Origin: DAISJI01 sp964559835 | GTDB lineage: Bacteria > Acidobacteriota > Terriglobia > Terriglobales > Acidobacteriaceae | Length of the DNA stretch: 64,000 nt | Direction of reading: 5' to 3' | NCBI GenBank assembly: GCA_964559835.1 | Contig: CAZLJE010000005.1 | Location: 1-64,000, forward strand | Shown: piece by piece, positions 52,552 through 61,749 of the stretch | Layout of the letters: each line of letters opens with the position of its first letter | Numbering within the stretch: position 1 is the stretch's first letter | Made by a program: the position numbers and the translations under genes | The notes under the pieces: model-generated | Database searches by the model: none | What the model was told of the DNA's origin: nothing | Seen by the model: only the letters and a program-made list of their open reading frames with translations

Positions 52552-54390
52552 TCAGTTGAGGAACTGTCGCGCCCATAGCTCTGCGACAACGACACGCGAG
52601 ATTTCAGCGGGCGCGATGGACGCACCGTGGCGAAAGACATTGTAATGGCGAAGAAACTCCTGTTCGTCCAGGATTCCCATCTGTTCCAGTTTGCTGTTCG
52701 AGAACAAACTAGAGACCAGCGGCGCCAACTCACGCTTCAGCCACAGCGCTTCGGGAGTGAGGAACGGTTGCTTGTCTTTGCGCCAACGAATCACCTTGGG
52801 CAGTTCGGGGAGACTTTGGCGCAACAGGTATTTCGTCCAGCCATCTCGGATCTTGAACTCCACGGGAATGTTCAGGACGAAATCCACGAGACGATGGTCG
52901 AGAAAAGGATGACGGACTTCGAGCGAGTGGGCGGCGGCGTTGCGATCTTCGTAATGGGTCAGCGCTGGAACGGAATAAGAATCTATGTCGATCATCTGCC
53001 GCGTGCGAAGGTCATCACAATTCCAGATCGGTACGGCGTGCGGCGGCTTGCGCAGCAGACGTGACCGCTGATTGGCGTGTGCCGGTAAGTATCGCTTCAC
53101 TTCGGCGAAGTTGCATTGGTGAACGGCTGTACCAGCCAGCGTGCTACCGAGCAACTCCTTCACTCCCCTGGCGTACTGGCCGCGGCGAAACAGCTGCCGC
53201 ACATAGAAGAAGAAAAACTTCAGGTAGCCGAGTAGCACCTCGTCCCCACCCTGGCCGCTCAGCAAAACGGTGACGTCGGTGGCTTGTTTGGCAGCTCGCA
53301 ACAGCTTGTGTTGTGCCAGAACACTCAACCCGCCGAAGGGCTCGTCACTGTGGTAGACCGCTTTCTCCAGGTCATCCATTACGTCACTTGGACGAAACGT
53401 GATTTTCTCGCTGCGAATGCCGGTGTCGACGAGCGCCTGAATGAACCTCGCCTCACTGTACTGCTTCTCCTCGGCGACGATCGAGAAGCTGCGTACGGTG
53501 CCCGCACCTGCCTGCTCGCTCACGACAGCGATCGCCGATGAATCTAACCCGCCGCTCAGGAGCAATCCGACCGGAACATCACTGCGGAGCCGGATGCGAA
53601 CGCTGTCGCGAAACAGCTCCCGGAATTCGGCCGCAATGTCCTCCTCATCGTTGATTGCTGCATAGCGAGTCCCTTCACTAAATTCCCAGTACTTGTTCTG
53701 CGAGACGGTGGCTCGCGTGTAGTCCACGATGACATTGCTCTTCGCCGGAACCCTCTGGATGCGTTTAAAGAACGTGTCCGGCAAATGGTCCAGAAGACCC
53801 TGTGACAGGAACTCCGATAAAACCGTCTCATTCACCTGCCTGGTCGGCAGGAGCGGCAGCAGTTGTTTGATCTCGCTAGCGAAATACAAACGACGGGCCG
53901 CCGACAGAGTGTAGAGCGGCTTGATCGAGAAGCGGTCCCGGCTGAGGATGATCCGCTTCCCTGCCAGGTCTACAATGGCGAACGCCCACATCCCATTCAG
54001 TCGTTCGAACCCATCCTCGCCATACTCGTCGAATACGTGCAGAATCACCTCGGTGTCGGTGCCGGTCCGGAAAACGTGTCCGAGCGCCTCGAGCTCGCGT
54101 CGAAGCTCGATGTAGTTGAAAATCTCTCCGTTGTAGGTGATCCAATGATCCCCGTGTGCCATCGGCTGATGTCCTGTCGTGGACAGGTCGAGAATGGCGA
54201 GGCGGCGGCTGCCCAAGAAGACGTCGAACCACGCCTTCGTATCGTGTTCCCGATTGGCGAAATTCAACGCAACATGACCAGAGTCGTCGGGACCACGATA
54301 GCTCACAAGATCTGTGAGCCTGGAGAAGGTTTCGAATGCAGCCCGATCGAAAGGCCCGTCGAAACTGATAGCTCCGAAAATTCCGCACAT
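52552..54390 (-). CDS. asnB: Asparagine synthase-like amidotransferase (second copy)
   Basis: A 612-aa protein. ATG 54390 gives MCGIFGAISFDG with the Cys2 nucleophile; the longer frame adds unsupported residues. Glutaminase motifs RRLAILDLSTTGHQPM and YNGEIFNYIELR and the synthetase loop LLLSGGLDSSAI are intact. In locus C it lies beside the Gfo/Idh-acetyltransferase fusion that should make a diacetamido-uronic acid. Amidation of a uronic acid carboxylate, as proposed for WbpS-type proteins in Pseudomonas O-antigen loci, is a reasonable inference. True asparagine synthesis is the alternative. Confidence 0.87.
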   Translation of the reverse strand: MCGIFGAISFDGPFDRAAFETFSRLTDLVSYRGPDDSGHVALNFANREHDTKAWFDVFLGSRRLAILDLSTTGHQPMAHGDHWITYNGEIFNYIELRRELEALGHVFRTGTDTEVILHVFDEYGEDGFERLNGMWAFAIVDLAGKRIILSRDRFSIKPLYTLSAARRLYFASEIKQLLPLLPTRQVNETVLSEFLSQGLLDHLPDTFFKRIQRVPAKSNVIVDYTRATVSQNKYWEFSEGTRYAAINDEEDIAAEFRELFRDSVRIRLRSDVPVGLLLSGGLDSSAIAVVSEQAGAGTVRSFSIVAEEKQYSEARFIQALVDTGIRSEKITFRPSDVMDDLEKAVYHSDEPFGGLSVLAQHKLLRAAKQATDVTVLLSGQGGDEVLLGYLKFFFFYVRQLFRRGQYARGVKELLGSTLAGTAVHQCNFAEVKRYLPAHANQRSRLLRKPPHAVPIWNCDDLRTRQMIDIDSYSVPALTHYEDRNAAAHSLEVRHPFLDHRLVDFVLNIPVEFKIRDGWTKYLLRQSLPELPKVIRWRKDKQPFLTPEALWLKRELAPLVSSLFSNSKLEQMGILDEQEFLRHYNVFRHGASIAPAEISRVVVAELWARQFLN

Positions 54391-54463
54391 TGGGATGAAG
54401 AGATCCGCAGGCGTCGAAGGGCATCGAAGGTACAATGTGTGAAGATGGTTCGAAGAAAGTACG

Positions 54464-56065
54464 TTAGGCGGCGACTTTGTCTGCGCTAGCCATCATCGTG
54501 GCCAGCTTTGCCGTGCACGTGCCGCCTTCAATCACGTACTTGCGGCCACAGGCTGGGCAGGACGGCAACACGGTCGAGTCTGGCAAGCGAACCCCGCAAT
54601 AGCACATCCACCCGGCCTGCCTGGCCGGCACGCCCACCATGAGCGCGTAATCGGGCGCATCGCGCGTGACTACGGCGCCCGCCGCGATAAAGGCGTACGC
54701 CCCAATGGTCACTCCACATACCACCGTAGCGTTGGCCCCGATCGATGCGCCCCGGCGGACCAGGGTTCGGCGATACTCGTTACGGCGCAGTACGTGACTG
54801 CGCGGATTGGTGACGTTTGTAAACACCATTGAGGGCCCGCAGAACACGTCATCCTCGAGTTCGACACCCGTGTAGATTGACACGTTGTTCTGGATCTTAA
54901 CGTTGTTGCCAACTCGGCAGCCTGGACTGACAACCACGTTCTGCCCCAGATTGCAGTGGCTCCCCAAAGTAGCTCCGCTCATGATGTGCGAGAAGTGCCA
55001 AATCCTGGTATCTTCTCCGATTTCGCATCCGTCATCCAGCACGGCGGTGGGATGCGCGAAATACTGCGGCGCCACGGCTTGCACTGGCACGCGCAGGCCG
55101 TTGTTCTTCAGTGAAATTTCACATGCCTCCAGCACATCCAAAACCTGCACCCCCTTCTCGCCATCGGTGCGGGGGCGTTGCCGGGTGGCGACACACTCCA
55201 GGAAGTGTTCACATTCCTTACGCAAGGGCTCCTCGGTTGGCAGGGGGATAACGGTACCTTCTCCTTTCTGAGCTACGGGCACGCGGTTGACCCAGTCAAT
55301 ACGGTGGCTGTACAGCACAAGTTTGCGCTCGGGTTCCACATCATCAAACACAGCCATTTTGCGACTGCCAACGATCGTCAGTTTTTGCTCCTTGAACGGG
55401 TGCAGCCAGCTGACAAAGATGTGGGCCTGTACGCCGCTCTGGAATTCGCACGTCGTCAACGTGGTGTCCGCGATGGCCGAATTGACGTAGGTCCCGCCAA
55501 CGCTACTCACGTGAGAAGGCGTTTCGTCAAGGAGGAACAGGATGGCTGACAGATCATGCGGCGCAAAACTCCACAGAATGTTTTCTTCGGTGCGCAGCTT
55601 CCCCAGGTTCAGGCGCGACGAATAGATGTACTGGATGCGACCCAGTTCACCGCTGTCGATCATTTGTTTCAAAGCGAGGATTGCCGGATGGTATTGCAAG
55701 ATGTGACCAACCATGAGAATGCGCTGCTGGCGCTCCGCGCAGGCGACGAGTTCGCGGCCCTCCGCGGCGTGAAGAGCCAGCGGTTTCTCAACGTACACGT
55801 CTTTCCCGGCGAGCAGGGCCTCGCGCGCGATATCGTAGTGCTGCGCTGCCGGCGCGGCGATCACCACCGCCTGCACGCGAGAGTCGGCCAGCACCTCTGC
55901 TAAGTATGCCGATGTGCGTGCCTGGTACTGGCTTTCAGCCTGCTTGCGCAACTCGGGCCGCAACTCGCACACGCACTCCAGCGCATTCAACTGATGGAGC
56001 GTACGGACGAGGTTCTTGCCCCAGTACCCATTACCAACAACGGCAACTTTTGGAATTTCGGCCAT
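54464..56065 (-). CDS. Fused Gfo/Idh dehydrogenase and hexapeptide N-acetyltransferase (WbpB-WbpD like)
   Basis: A 533-aa fusion. Residues 1-330 are a Gfo/Idh/MocA dehydrogenase (VAVVGNGYWGKNLVR, VEKPLAL, GHILQYHPA). Residues about 345-480 form a left-handed beta-helix acyltransferase (DTRIWHFSHIMSGATLG, VVSPGCRVGNNVKIQNN, ASIGANATVVCG). Residues about 490-515 are a zinc ribbon (CYCG and CPACG). The separate proteins WbpB/WlbA and WbpD/WlbB oxidise UDP-GlcNAcA at C3 and acetylate the 3-amino sugar; fused forms are known. With the DegT and epimerase genes at 25-27 kb this gives most of the UDP-ManNAc(3NAc)A route. ATG 56065 has GAGAGGA upstream. Confidence 0.88.
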   Translation of the reverse strand: MAEIPKVAVVGNGYWGKNLVRTLHQLNALECVCELRPELRKQAESQYQARTSAYLAEVLADSRVQAVVIAAPAAQHYDIAREALLAGKDVYVEKPLALHAAEGRELVACAERQQRILMVGHILQYHPAILALKQMIDSGELGRIQYIYSSRLNLGKLRTEENILWSFAPHDLSAILFLLDETPSHVSSVGGTYVNSAIADTTLTTCEFQSGVQAHIFVSWLHPFKEQKLTIVGSRKMAVFDDVEPERKLVLYSHRIDWVNRVPVAQKGEGTVIPLPTEEPLRKECEHFLECVATRQRPRTDGEKGVQVLDVLEACEISLKNNGLRVPVQAVAPQYFAHPTAVLDDGCEIGEDTRIWHFSHIMSGATLGSHCNLGQNVVVSPGCRVGNNVKIQNNVSIYTGVELEDDVFCGPSMVFTNVTNPRSHVLRRNEYRRTLVRRGASIGANATVVCGVTIGAYAFIAAGAVVTRDAPDYALMVGVPARQAGWMCYCGVRLPDSTVLPSCPACGRKYVIEGGTCTAKLATMMASADKVAA

Positions 56066-56106
56066 GCAATTCATCCTCTCGTCGTGCGGAAGTTATTGCC
56101 CTGCGG

Positions 56107-58302
56107 CTAATACGCGTAGTTGTAGTAGTCAACGCCAACGTTGGCACCGTTCAGCACGACCTCAAGGACTGGCGCCGCGTGAGACAGTTGCAGCAACTCG
56201 ATGCTGCGGACCAGGCTTTCCTTCGTGGTTATGCCTGCTCGTCCGACCAAGACCACGCCGTCTGCGAGTCGAGCCAGCGCCCGTGCATCCGCGAAGGACA
56301 GAATGGGCGGCGAATCAATGACGATGTGGTCGAACTTCTCACGCAGCCGCTGCACGAGGTCGGCGGCATTGGGTGAGTAGATCAAGTCGGTTGGCTGAAC
56401 GCCTTTGTCAGTGCCCTCAGACAGCAGAAAAAGCGACCGGCAATCCGGGAGAGGCACATACGCATCATCCACAGCAGTGCGGCCGGCTAGGACGTCGCGC
56501 AATCCCCAGCGCGTCGAAACACTGACGGCTCTCGCGATCGCGGGCTTGCGCAGGTCCGCGTCGATGAGCAACGTACCGGCATGGCGCGCCAGTGCCAGGG
56601 CAAGATTGATGGCGAGCGTCGTCTTGCCCTCGCCGGTATTTGGGGAACCGATCAGGATTACTTGCGGCGGGTGGTCCGGGTTCGCCAGCTGCAACGAGGT
56701 GTAGAGCGCGAGCATCGCCTCCGATTCCGGGGAATTCGGGCGCTGCACCAGCGCGTTCTGTGCGCCATGGTTGCGAGCCGGCAGCAGTCTGGCGAGCTTG
56801 TTCGGAGACTCTATCACCGGAACGATGGTGATCGCGGACAAGCCGGTGCACTGTTTCAAATCTTCCGGCGTGCGGACCGTATGATCGACAGCATCCCGTG
56901 CGAACGCCAGGGCAATGCCGCCGATCAAACCGGCCCCTAAACCAGCAACCAGATTCATCAATCGGTTGGGTCGTGTCGGGCTGATTAACACGCGGGCCGG
57001 GTCAATGAAATGAAGGTTCGTGGAGGTGGACTCGGCCGCGATTCCCGCCTCCTTCACTTTCTCAAACAGCTTGTTGTACAGCTCGGAGCTGGCCTGTACT
57101 TCTTTCTTTAAGGCCTCGTACTCGGCCATTTTTTTCAGGTCTTTGCTGGAAATCCTGATCTGCTGCTCGAGGAGGCGCTCGCGGCTTTGCGCGGCGATGT
57201 AGCTGGTATCGACATCCTGCGCGATCCTGTTTTGCTGTGCCGTGAGCTCGCGTTGGAGTTCCTTGATGCTGTCGTTCACTTTCCTGACGTTGGGATTTCG
57301 CGGGCCGTACACGACCAGCGTCTCGGATAGCCGCGCCCGAGCGTCGGACAACTTCTTTCTCAATTCCTGGACGACGGGATCGGACCCGACTTGCGGCAAG
57401 TTTGTTGCGGCTTCAGCATTGGTGCGGTTCAGCAGCGCTTGGTAGTGAATCCGCTCTGCTTGCGCCTGCGCGAGCTGCCGGTTAAGTTCCGCCATCTTTT
57501 CAGTAAAGGTATTGGCATTTGCATCCAGGCCCGCAATGCCGTTGACGGCCTGAAAATCTGCCAAGGCACGGTTCGACTGCTCCATCTTGCGGCGCACATC
57601 ATCAAGCTGCTTGGAAAGCCAATCCGATGACTTCACGATCGACGTATGCCGCGCCCGATAGGTGGAGTCGATGAATGCGTTAACCAGTGAATTGGTCACT
57701 TCGGCCGCCAACTTGGGGTCATTGGCGGCAAAGCTGACCCTGATTATGTGGCTGGAACTGTCGCGCGAGACCGTCAGATTGCGGCGGAACGCACGCAATG
57801 CGGCAGTTTCTGCCGGTGCTTCGGGCCTGTCCGGTTCCGCCTGCTTTTCCGGTCCCGGCCGGCCAGGTCGCGCAGTGCGATCCAAGCCGAACTTCTGGAT
57901 GATCTGCATCGCGAGATCATCACTGCGGAGCTTTTGTACGTTGGTCTCTATGTAGTCAGAAGCATCGGAGGACGGGCCGACACTTTGTAACGAAAATGCT
58001 TCCGCCCCAGGTGGTGTCACCTCAATGCGAGCTTCCGGTTCATACACCGGCTTCATAGTCGCGGTGACCACCGCCGCTGTTATGACAGCGATTGCCGTAA
58101 ACGCCGCCGACAAGCGCCAATGACGCCGCAACGTATCGACGATGCGCCACCAATCGGATTTTTCGACAGCTTCCGGGTGCAGGACCTGGAGACGGCTCGC
58201 ATACGCTGGTTGCTTATCTTCTGGAGGTACTACCTCCGCGTTCTGCGGAAGGATGTCACCGTCCTTATGTAACGAGCGCAGTAGTTCGAACGTTCTACTC
58301 AT
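56107..58302 (-). CDS. wzc: Wzc-like polysaccharide co-polymerase and BY-kinase
   Basis: A 731-aa inner-membrane protein. ATG 58302 overlaps the GT2 stop (ATGA). A cytoplasmic N-terminus is followed by a membrane segment (about 60-80), the Wzz block (YEPEARIEVTPPG, SDDLAMQIIQKFG), long coiled coils and a second membrane segment (LMNLVAGLGAGLIGGIALAF). The C-terminal kinase has Walker A IGSPNTGEGKTTLA, Walker A' LLIDADLRKP, Walker B IVIDSPP and the Tyr cluster VDYYNYAY for autophosphorylation. It is fully equipped, in contrast to the degenerate kinase-like protein of locus A. Confidence 0.93.
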   Translation of the reverse strand: MSRTFELLRSLHKDGDILPQNAEVVPPEDKQPAYASRLQVLHPEAVEKSDWWRIVDTLRRHWRLSAAFTAIAVITAAVVTATMKPVYEPEARIEVTPPGAEAFSLQSVGPSSDASDYIETNVQKLRSDDLAMQIIQKFGLDRTARPGRPGPEKQAEPDRPEAPAETAALRAFRRNLTVSRDSSSHIIRVSFAANDPKLAAEVTNSLVNAFIDSTYRARHTSIVKSSDWLSKQLDDVRRKMEQSNRALADFQAVNGIAGLDANANTFTEKMAELNRQLAQAQAERIHYQALLNRTNAEAATNLPQVGSDPVVQELRKKLSDARARLSETLVVYGPRNPNVRKVNDSIKELQRELTAQQNRIAQDVDTSYIAAQSRERLLEQQIRISSKDLKKMAEYEALKKEVQASSELYNKLFEKVKEAGIAAESTSTNLHFIDPARVLISPTRPNRLMNLVAGLGAGLIGGIALAFARDAVDHTVRTPEDLKQCTGLSAITIVPVIESPNKLARLLPARNHGAQNALVQRPNSPESEAMLALYTSLQLANPDHPPQVILIGSPNTGEGKTTLAINLALALARHAGTLLIDADLRKPAIARAVSVSTRWGLRDVLAGRTAVDDAYVPLPDCRSLFLLSEGTDKGVQPTDLIYSPNAADLVQRLREKFDHIVIDSPPILSFADARALARLADGVVLVGRAGITTKESLVRSIELLQLSHAAPVLEVVLNGANVGVDYYNYAY

Positions 58303-59483
58303 ACAGGGTTGCACCTGGGTGGGCAAGGTGAATCGGCGCGGCGCGGCGACACGCGTTTTGTGCCCCTGAGATACCCTGCGATCGTGCCGAGACCATACGC
58401 AAGGTGAAAGCCGAAGAACACCGCGGGAAGCAGAAGTGCTCCAATTGCTCGGGCCCGCACCGAGATCGCAATCGCGGACAGCACCGCCAGCAACATGTAG
58501 CTGCCCAGCGCCAGCGCCAGAACGATTTTCGGCCAATTGACGCCGCGGTACTGCATATCGGCGGCCAGAGCCGTGCCCGCGACCGCCAGGACAGCAACGA
58601 ACGCAGCGGGCACCAGGTGCCGCAGGGACATGGACGCTGGCTTCAGCCGTAGCGAGATGCCGTTCCACCGCCCGCTGTGGAACGCATACTGCCAAACTGC
58701 AGCCACGGACGGACGAGCGCAGTAGGCGCATTGGGTGCGTGCGGTTATGTACAGTCTGTGGCCGCGCGCGCGCAGGCGCTGGCTGAGATCATTGTCCTGG
58801 TTGCGATCAAGGTTCTCGTCGTAGCCACCGATATCAAGCAGCGCCTGCCGGCGGAACACCGGGTAAGGCACTGTATCTGCGTAGCCGGCAGCGCGCGTGC
58901 GCACCGAACGCGGCGAGGACGCGAACCGACTGGAGAGTGTCCAGGCAGCCAAGCGCGCCGGCAGCGTCTCTTTTGCGGAGACGGTGACTATGCTGCCGCT
59001 GCAGCCGACTGCCTGGTGCTGGCGCATTTCGCGCAAGCACACCGACACGTAATCCGGCGGATAAACCGAGTGTGCGCCCAGGATACAGACGTACTCGCCG
59101 CGGGCCGCGTGGAGGCCAAGATTGAATGCGATTGGCGTTTTCCGTTTCGGATTCCGGATGAGCCGCACCCGGCTGTCGCGGGCCGCGACTTCCTCAATAA
59201 CCTCGGTGGTGCCATCGCTCGAGCCCCCATCCACTACTAGGATTTCCAATGGGACATCGCCGGGCTCCTGGTTGATCACCGAGGCGAGCGATCGCTCAAT
59301 GGCGTCACGCTCATTCAGCGTCGCCATCACGACGGAAACCAGCGGCTTGGAATCAGCACTCCGGGGTAATTCATAGCTGCTCACGCCTGTGCTTGGCTCA
59401 AGCGCCGGTTCTGTCGCTGCTCTCGAAATCGATTTTGGCTGCAATTTTGACCTGCGGCACTGCGCGGCAGTGTGGTGTCTCAC
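58299..59483 (-). CDS. Glycosyltransferase family 2 (ExoA-like) with membrane C-terminus
   Basis: A protein of about 394 aa. The GT-A domain has PLVSVVMATLNERDAI, VVDGGSSDGT, CILGAHSVYPPDY, GYDENLDRNQDNDLSQRLRARG, and the end carries three or four hydrophobic segments. ExoA-type enzymes add a sugar to the lipid-linked chain at the inner membrane. The start is unsure: no ATG lies before the catalytic domain. GTG 59483 is taken because it follows the stop of the upstream gene at 59545. The stop overlaps the Wzc start by 4 bp. Confidence 0.85.
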   Translation of the reverse strand: MRHHTAAQCRRSKLQPKSISRAATEPALEPSTGVSSYELPRSADSKPLVSVVMATLNERDAIERSLASVINQEPGDVPLEILVVDGGSSDGTTEVIEEVAARDSRVRLIRNPKRKTPIAFNLGLHAARGEYVCILGAHSVYPPDYVSVCLREMRQHQAVGCSGSIVTVSAKETLPARLAAWTLSSRFASSPRSVRTRAAGYADTVPYPVFRRQALLDIGGYDENLDRNQDNDLSQRLRARGHRLYITARTQCAYCARPSVAAVWQYAFHSGRWNGISLRLKPASMSLRHLVPAAFVAVLAVAGTALAADMQYRGVNWPKIVLALALGSYMLLAVLSAIAISVRARAIGALLLPAVFFGFHLAYGLGTIAGYLRGTKRVSPRRADSPCPPRCNPV

Positions 59484-59544
59484 TTGGCCCAATCTCTTCG
59501 TTGAGAATGTGCGGCGCGCTTTGGCAGTCGCGCTTACCCGAGCG

Positions 59545-60381
59545 TCATTCCAGGATGATCCTGCAGGTGCGCAGCAGCACCCACAAATCGACGCAGAAGG
59601 TGGCGCGTTTCCCATACGCGAGATCGAGTCGTGCTTTCCTGGGCAGGTGTACACGGATGTAGAAGTCCTTCAATTCATCCGGTGGGATTGCTGCGAGGAG
59701 TTGCTCCTCATTGCGATATCGAAGCGTGGCCCACCCCGTGATGCCCGGCCGGAGCGTCAGCACCCGGCGAGCGTTCGGGCCGGCTTCGGCAAAATACTCG
59801 GGCAGGTCCGGTCGGGGTCCGACCCAGCTCATGTCCCCGCAAATAACATTGAACAATTGCGGTAGTTCGTCCAGCTTCCAATGGCGAAGGAAGCGTCCGA
59901 CCGGGGTGACCCTGGAGTCATTCGCGCAGGTCAGCCCCGAACCCACAGCACGCTTCGAATCTCGCATGCTGCGGAATTTCAGCAGCTCGAATTCACGCGC
60001 GTCCTTCCCGAGCCGTTTCTGCCGAAAAATGACCGGGCCACGCGAAGTGGCGCGGATCAGCAGCGCCGTAACTAGCATAATGGGAGCGGCGAGGCAAACG
60101 ACCACCATCGCCAGCAGCAGATCAAAGACCCGCTTCTGGCTGCCAAGAGCCCACCCTGATGCGATTGGCGCTTGGCCTTGCGCGGCCGGTCTGGGTGACC
60201 CGGAAGCGCCGGCTGCCGACGGCACGGCCGCTCTGCAATCCTCCGCCTGTGCGCCGGAATCCAGAGGGACCAAAATGAACGAATCCTTACTTGAAGAACT
60301 CACCAAAATAGTCCCGTCCGGCAACATTACAGCCAGTTGCAACCCACTCCGTCGCCGCGTTGTGCGAAACGCCGGATTCAA
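59545..60381 (-). CDS. Short undecaprenyl-phosphate sugar-1-phosphate transferase
   Basis: A 278-aa initiating transferase of the monotopic PglC/short-WcaJ type. One re-entrant or membrane segment (RVFDLLLAMVVVCLAAPIML) is followed by the catalytic block: FRQKRLGKDAREFELLKFRSM, LRHWKLDELPQLFNVICGDMSWVGPRPD, RPGITGWATLRY. The first 80 residues are a poorly conserved Ala/Pro-rich lead. It starts polymer C assembly. The TTG start overlaps the aminotransferase stop by 4 bases (TTGA); ATG 60327 is an alternative. Confidence 0.88.
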   Translation of the reverse strand: MNPAFRTTRRRSGLQLAVMLPDGTILVSSSSKDSFILVPLDSGAQAEDCRAAVPSAAGASGSPRPAAQGQAPIASGWALGSQKRVFDLLLAMVVVCLAAPIMLVTALLIRATSRGPVIFRQKRLGKDAREFELLKFRSMRDSKRAVGSGLTCANDSRVTPVGRFLRHWKLDELPQLFNVICGDMSWVGPRPDLPEYFAEAGPNARRVLTLRPGITGWATLRYRNEEQLLAAIPPDELKDFYIRVHLPRKARLDLAYGKRATFCVDLWVLLRTCRIILE

Positions 60382-61562
60382 CTCGCGGCTTCGAGAAAGC
60401 GCCTGCGGCCTTTCGCGACAATGGTACGAATGGCTGTGATCACGCGCGCAATGTCCCGCTCAGTCATAGATGGAAATATGGGAAGCGAAATGCAGCGGGA
60501 ATAGGCGTCTTCTGCGTTAGGGAAATCTCCCGGTCCGTACGCATACGTGTTCCGATAGTAAGGGTGCAGGTGCAGGGGAATGAAATGCACGCTGGTGCCG
60601 ATTCCCGCGGCTTTCAGCTCCTGGATGAATTGGTTGCGGCCGATGGACAGTAACTCCGGGCGCAGCCGCAGGATGTAGAGGTGCCACGCGTGATCGCTGG
60701 CATCCGTTTCCTGGGGCGGGATTTGCAGCTCGTCCAGGGCCGCAAACGCCTGATTGTATCGGGCAGCGATGGCGCGGCGCTGCTGGCGGAACTGCTCGCA
60801 TTTCGGCAATTGCGCCGTGCCGACCGCCGCGAGCAGATCCGGCATATTCATCTTGTAGCCGGCATCCTCGACTTCGTAATACCAGGAGCCCTCTTTGGCG
60901 TATCGGTTCCATGCATCGGCTGTGATGCCGTGCAGGCGCATCTTCCGGATCCTGGCGGTGTAGTTGTCATTGTCGGTGGTCAACATGCCGCCTTCGCCGG
61001 TCGTCATAGTCTTGGTGGCGTAGAAGCTGAAAGCAGTCAACTCAGAAATCGAGCCGATTCGACGTCCCTGGAAGCTGGCGGGGAGGGCATGAGCGGCATC
61101 CTCGATCACGTGCAGGTGGTAGCGCTGAGCGAGGGCGTGAACCGCGTCGAGATTGCATGCCTCGCCGGCGATATGGACGGGGATGATAGCCTTTGTCCGC
61201 GCGGTGACACGCCCTTCGGCATCTCCTGGGTCGAGGTTGAACCCACCGGCCAAACTGTCGCAAAACACGGGGCGGGCAGCGAAGTACGTGACCACTTCTG
61301 CGGTAGAAGCAAACGTGTATGTGGGCACCAGCACTTCATCGCCGGGCCGCAAGCCAATCGCATCAAGCGCCAACTGTAGCGCAGCCGTGCAGGAATTCAC
61401 CGCCAGCGCGTGTTTCGTTCCGATGAACCAGGCGAAGTCGCTCTCGAACGCGTGCGCGCACGGTCCGGTGGTTAGCCATCCGGAGGCCAAGACGCGCGCC
61501 ACCGCGGCGCGTTCTTCCTCTCCGATGGATGGCCGGTGAAACGGTATGAATTCGTCCGACAT
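60378..61562 (-). CDS. DegT/DnrJ/EryC1 sugar aminotransferase
   Basis: A 394-aa PLP aminotransferase. Features: IPFHRPSIGEEERAAV, GSGWLTTG-like ASGWLTTGP, AVNSCTAALQLAL, TYTFASTAEVV, PVHIAGEACNLDAV, EDAAHALPASFQGR, FSFYATKTMTTGEGG with the PLP lysine, and SLPIFPSM. By motif it is closer to the PglE/ArnB/WecE branch, which aminates UDP-4-keto-sugars, than to the WbpE-like enzyme at 26522. The membrane-anchored SDR at 61746 could supply the keto substrate. ATG 61562 is preferred over GTG 61583, which would overlap the upstream micro-gene. Confidence 0.87.
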   Translation of the reverse strand: MSDEFIPFHRPSIGEEERAAVARVLASGWLTTGPCAHAFESDFAWFIGTKHALAVNSCTAALQLALDAIGLRPGDEVLVPTYTFASTAEVVTYFAARPVFCDSLAGGFNLDPGDAEGRVTARTKAIIPVHIAGEACNLDAVHALAQRYHLHVIEDAAHALPASFQGRRIGSISELTAFSFYATKTMTTGEGGMLTTDNDNYTARIRKMRLHGITADAWNRYAKEGSWYYEVEDAGYKMNMPDLLAAVGTAQLPKCEQFRQQRRAIAARYNQAFAALDELQIPPQETDASDHAWHLYILRLRPELLSIGRNQFIQELKAAGIGTSVHFIPLHLHPYYRNTYAYGPGDFPNAEDAYSRCISLPIFPSMTERDIARVITAIRTIVAKGRRRFLEAAS

Positions 61563-61569
61563 AATCGTT

Positions 61570-61749
61570 TCAGGCTGCGACACGTTCGGTGATGGCGGCC
61601 ACCTCGGCGGGTTCAGGCCGGCGAACTCCGCCCAGGATCGAGTACCGTCGCCCGCAGTCCGCGCACCCCGGCTCGGCAGATCCGTCCGGCAAGCGGATAC
61701 CGTTTCCGATCACGGCCACGCGGCCACGGCGACTGCCATGTTCTGTCAT
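61570..61749 (-). CDS. 59-aa protein related to the zinc ribbon of the acetyltransferase
   Basis: A micro-gene of 59 codons plus stop. Its ATG overlaps the stop of the SDR gene (ATGA), with GGGAG 4 bases upstream, so it is likely translated. The product contains GIRLPDGSAEPGCADCGRRY, which aligns with GVRLPD and CPACGRKY at the C-terminus of the WbpB-WbpD-like fusion (54464). The first Cys pair (CYCG) of that ribbon is replaced by GNG, so only one CxxC knuckle remains. It may be a free-standing ribbon that binds a partner enzyme, or a remnant of a lost acetyltransferase. It ends 7 bp before the aminotransferase start. Confidence 0.7.
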   Translation of the reverse strand: MTEHGSRRGRVAVIGNGIRLPDGSAEPGCADCGRRYSILGGVRRPEPAEVAAITERVAA

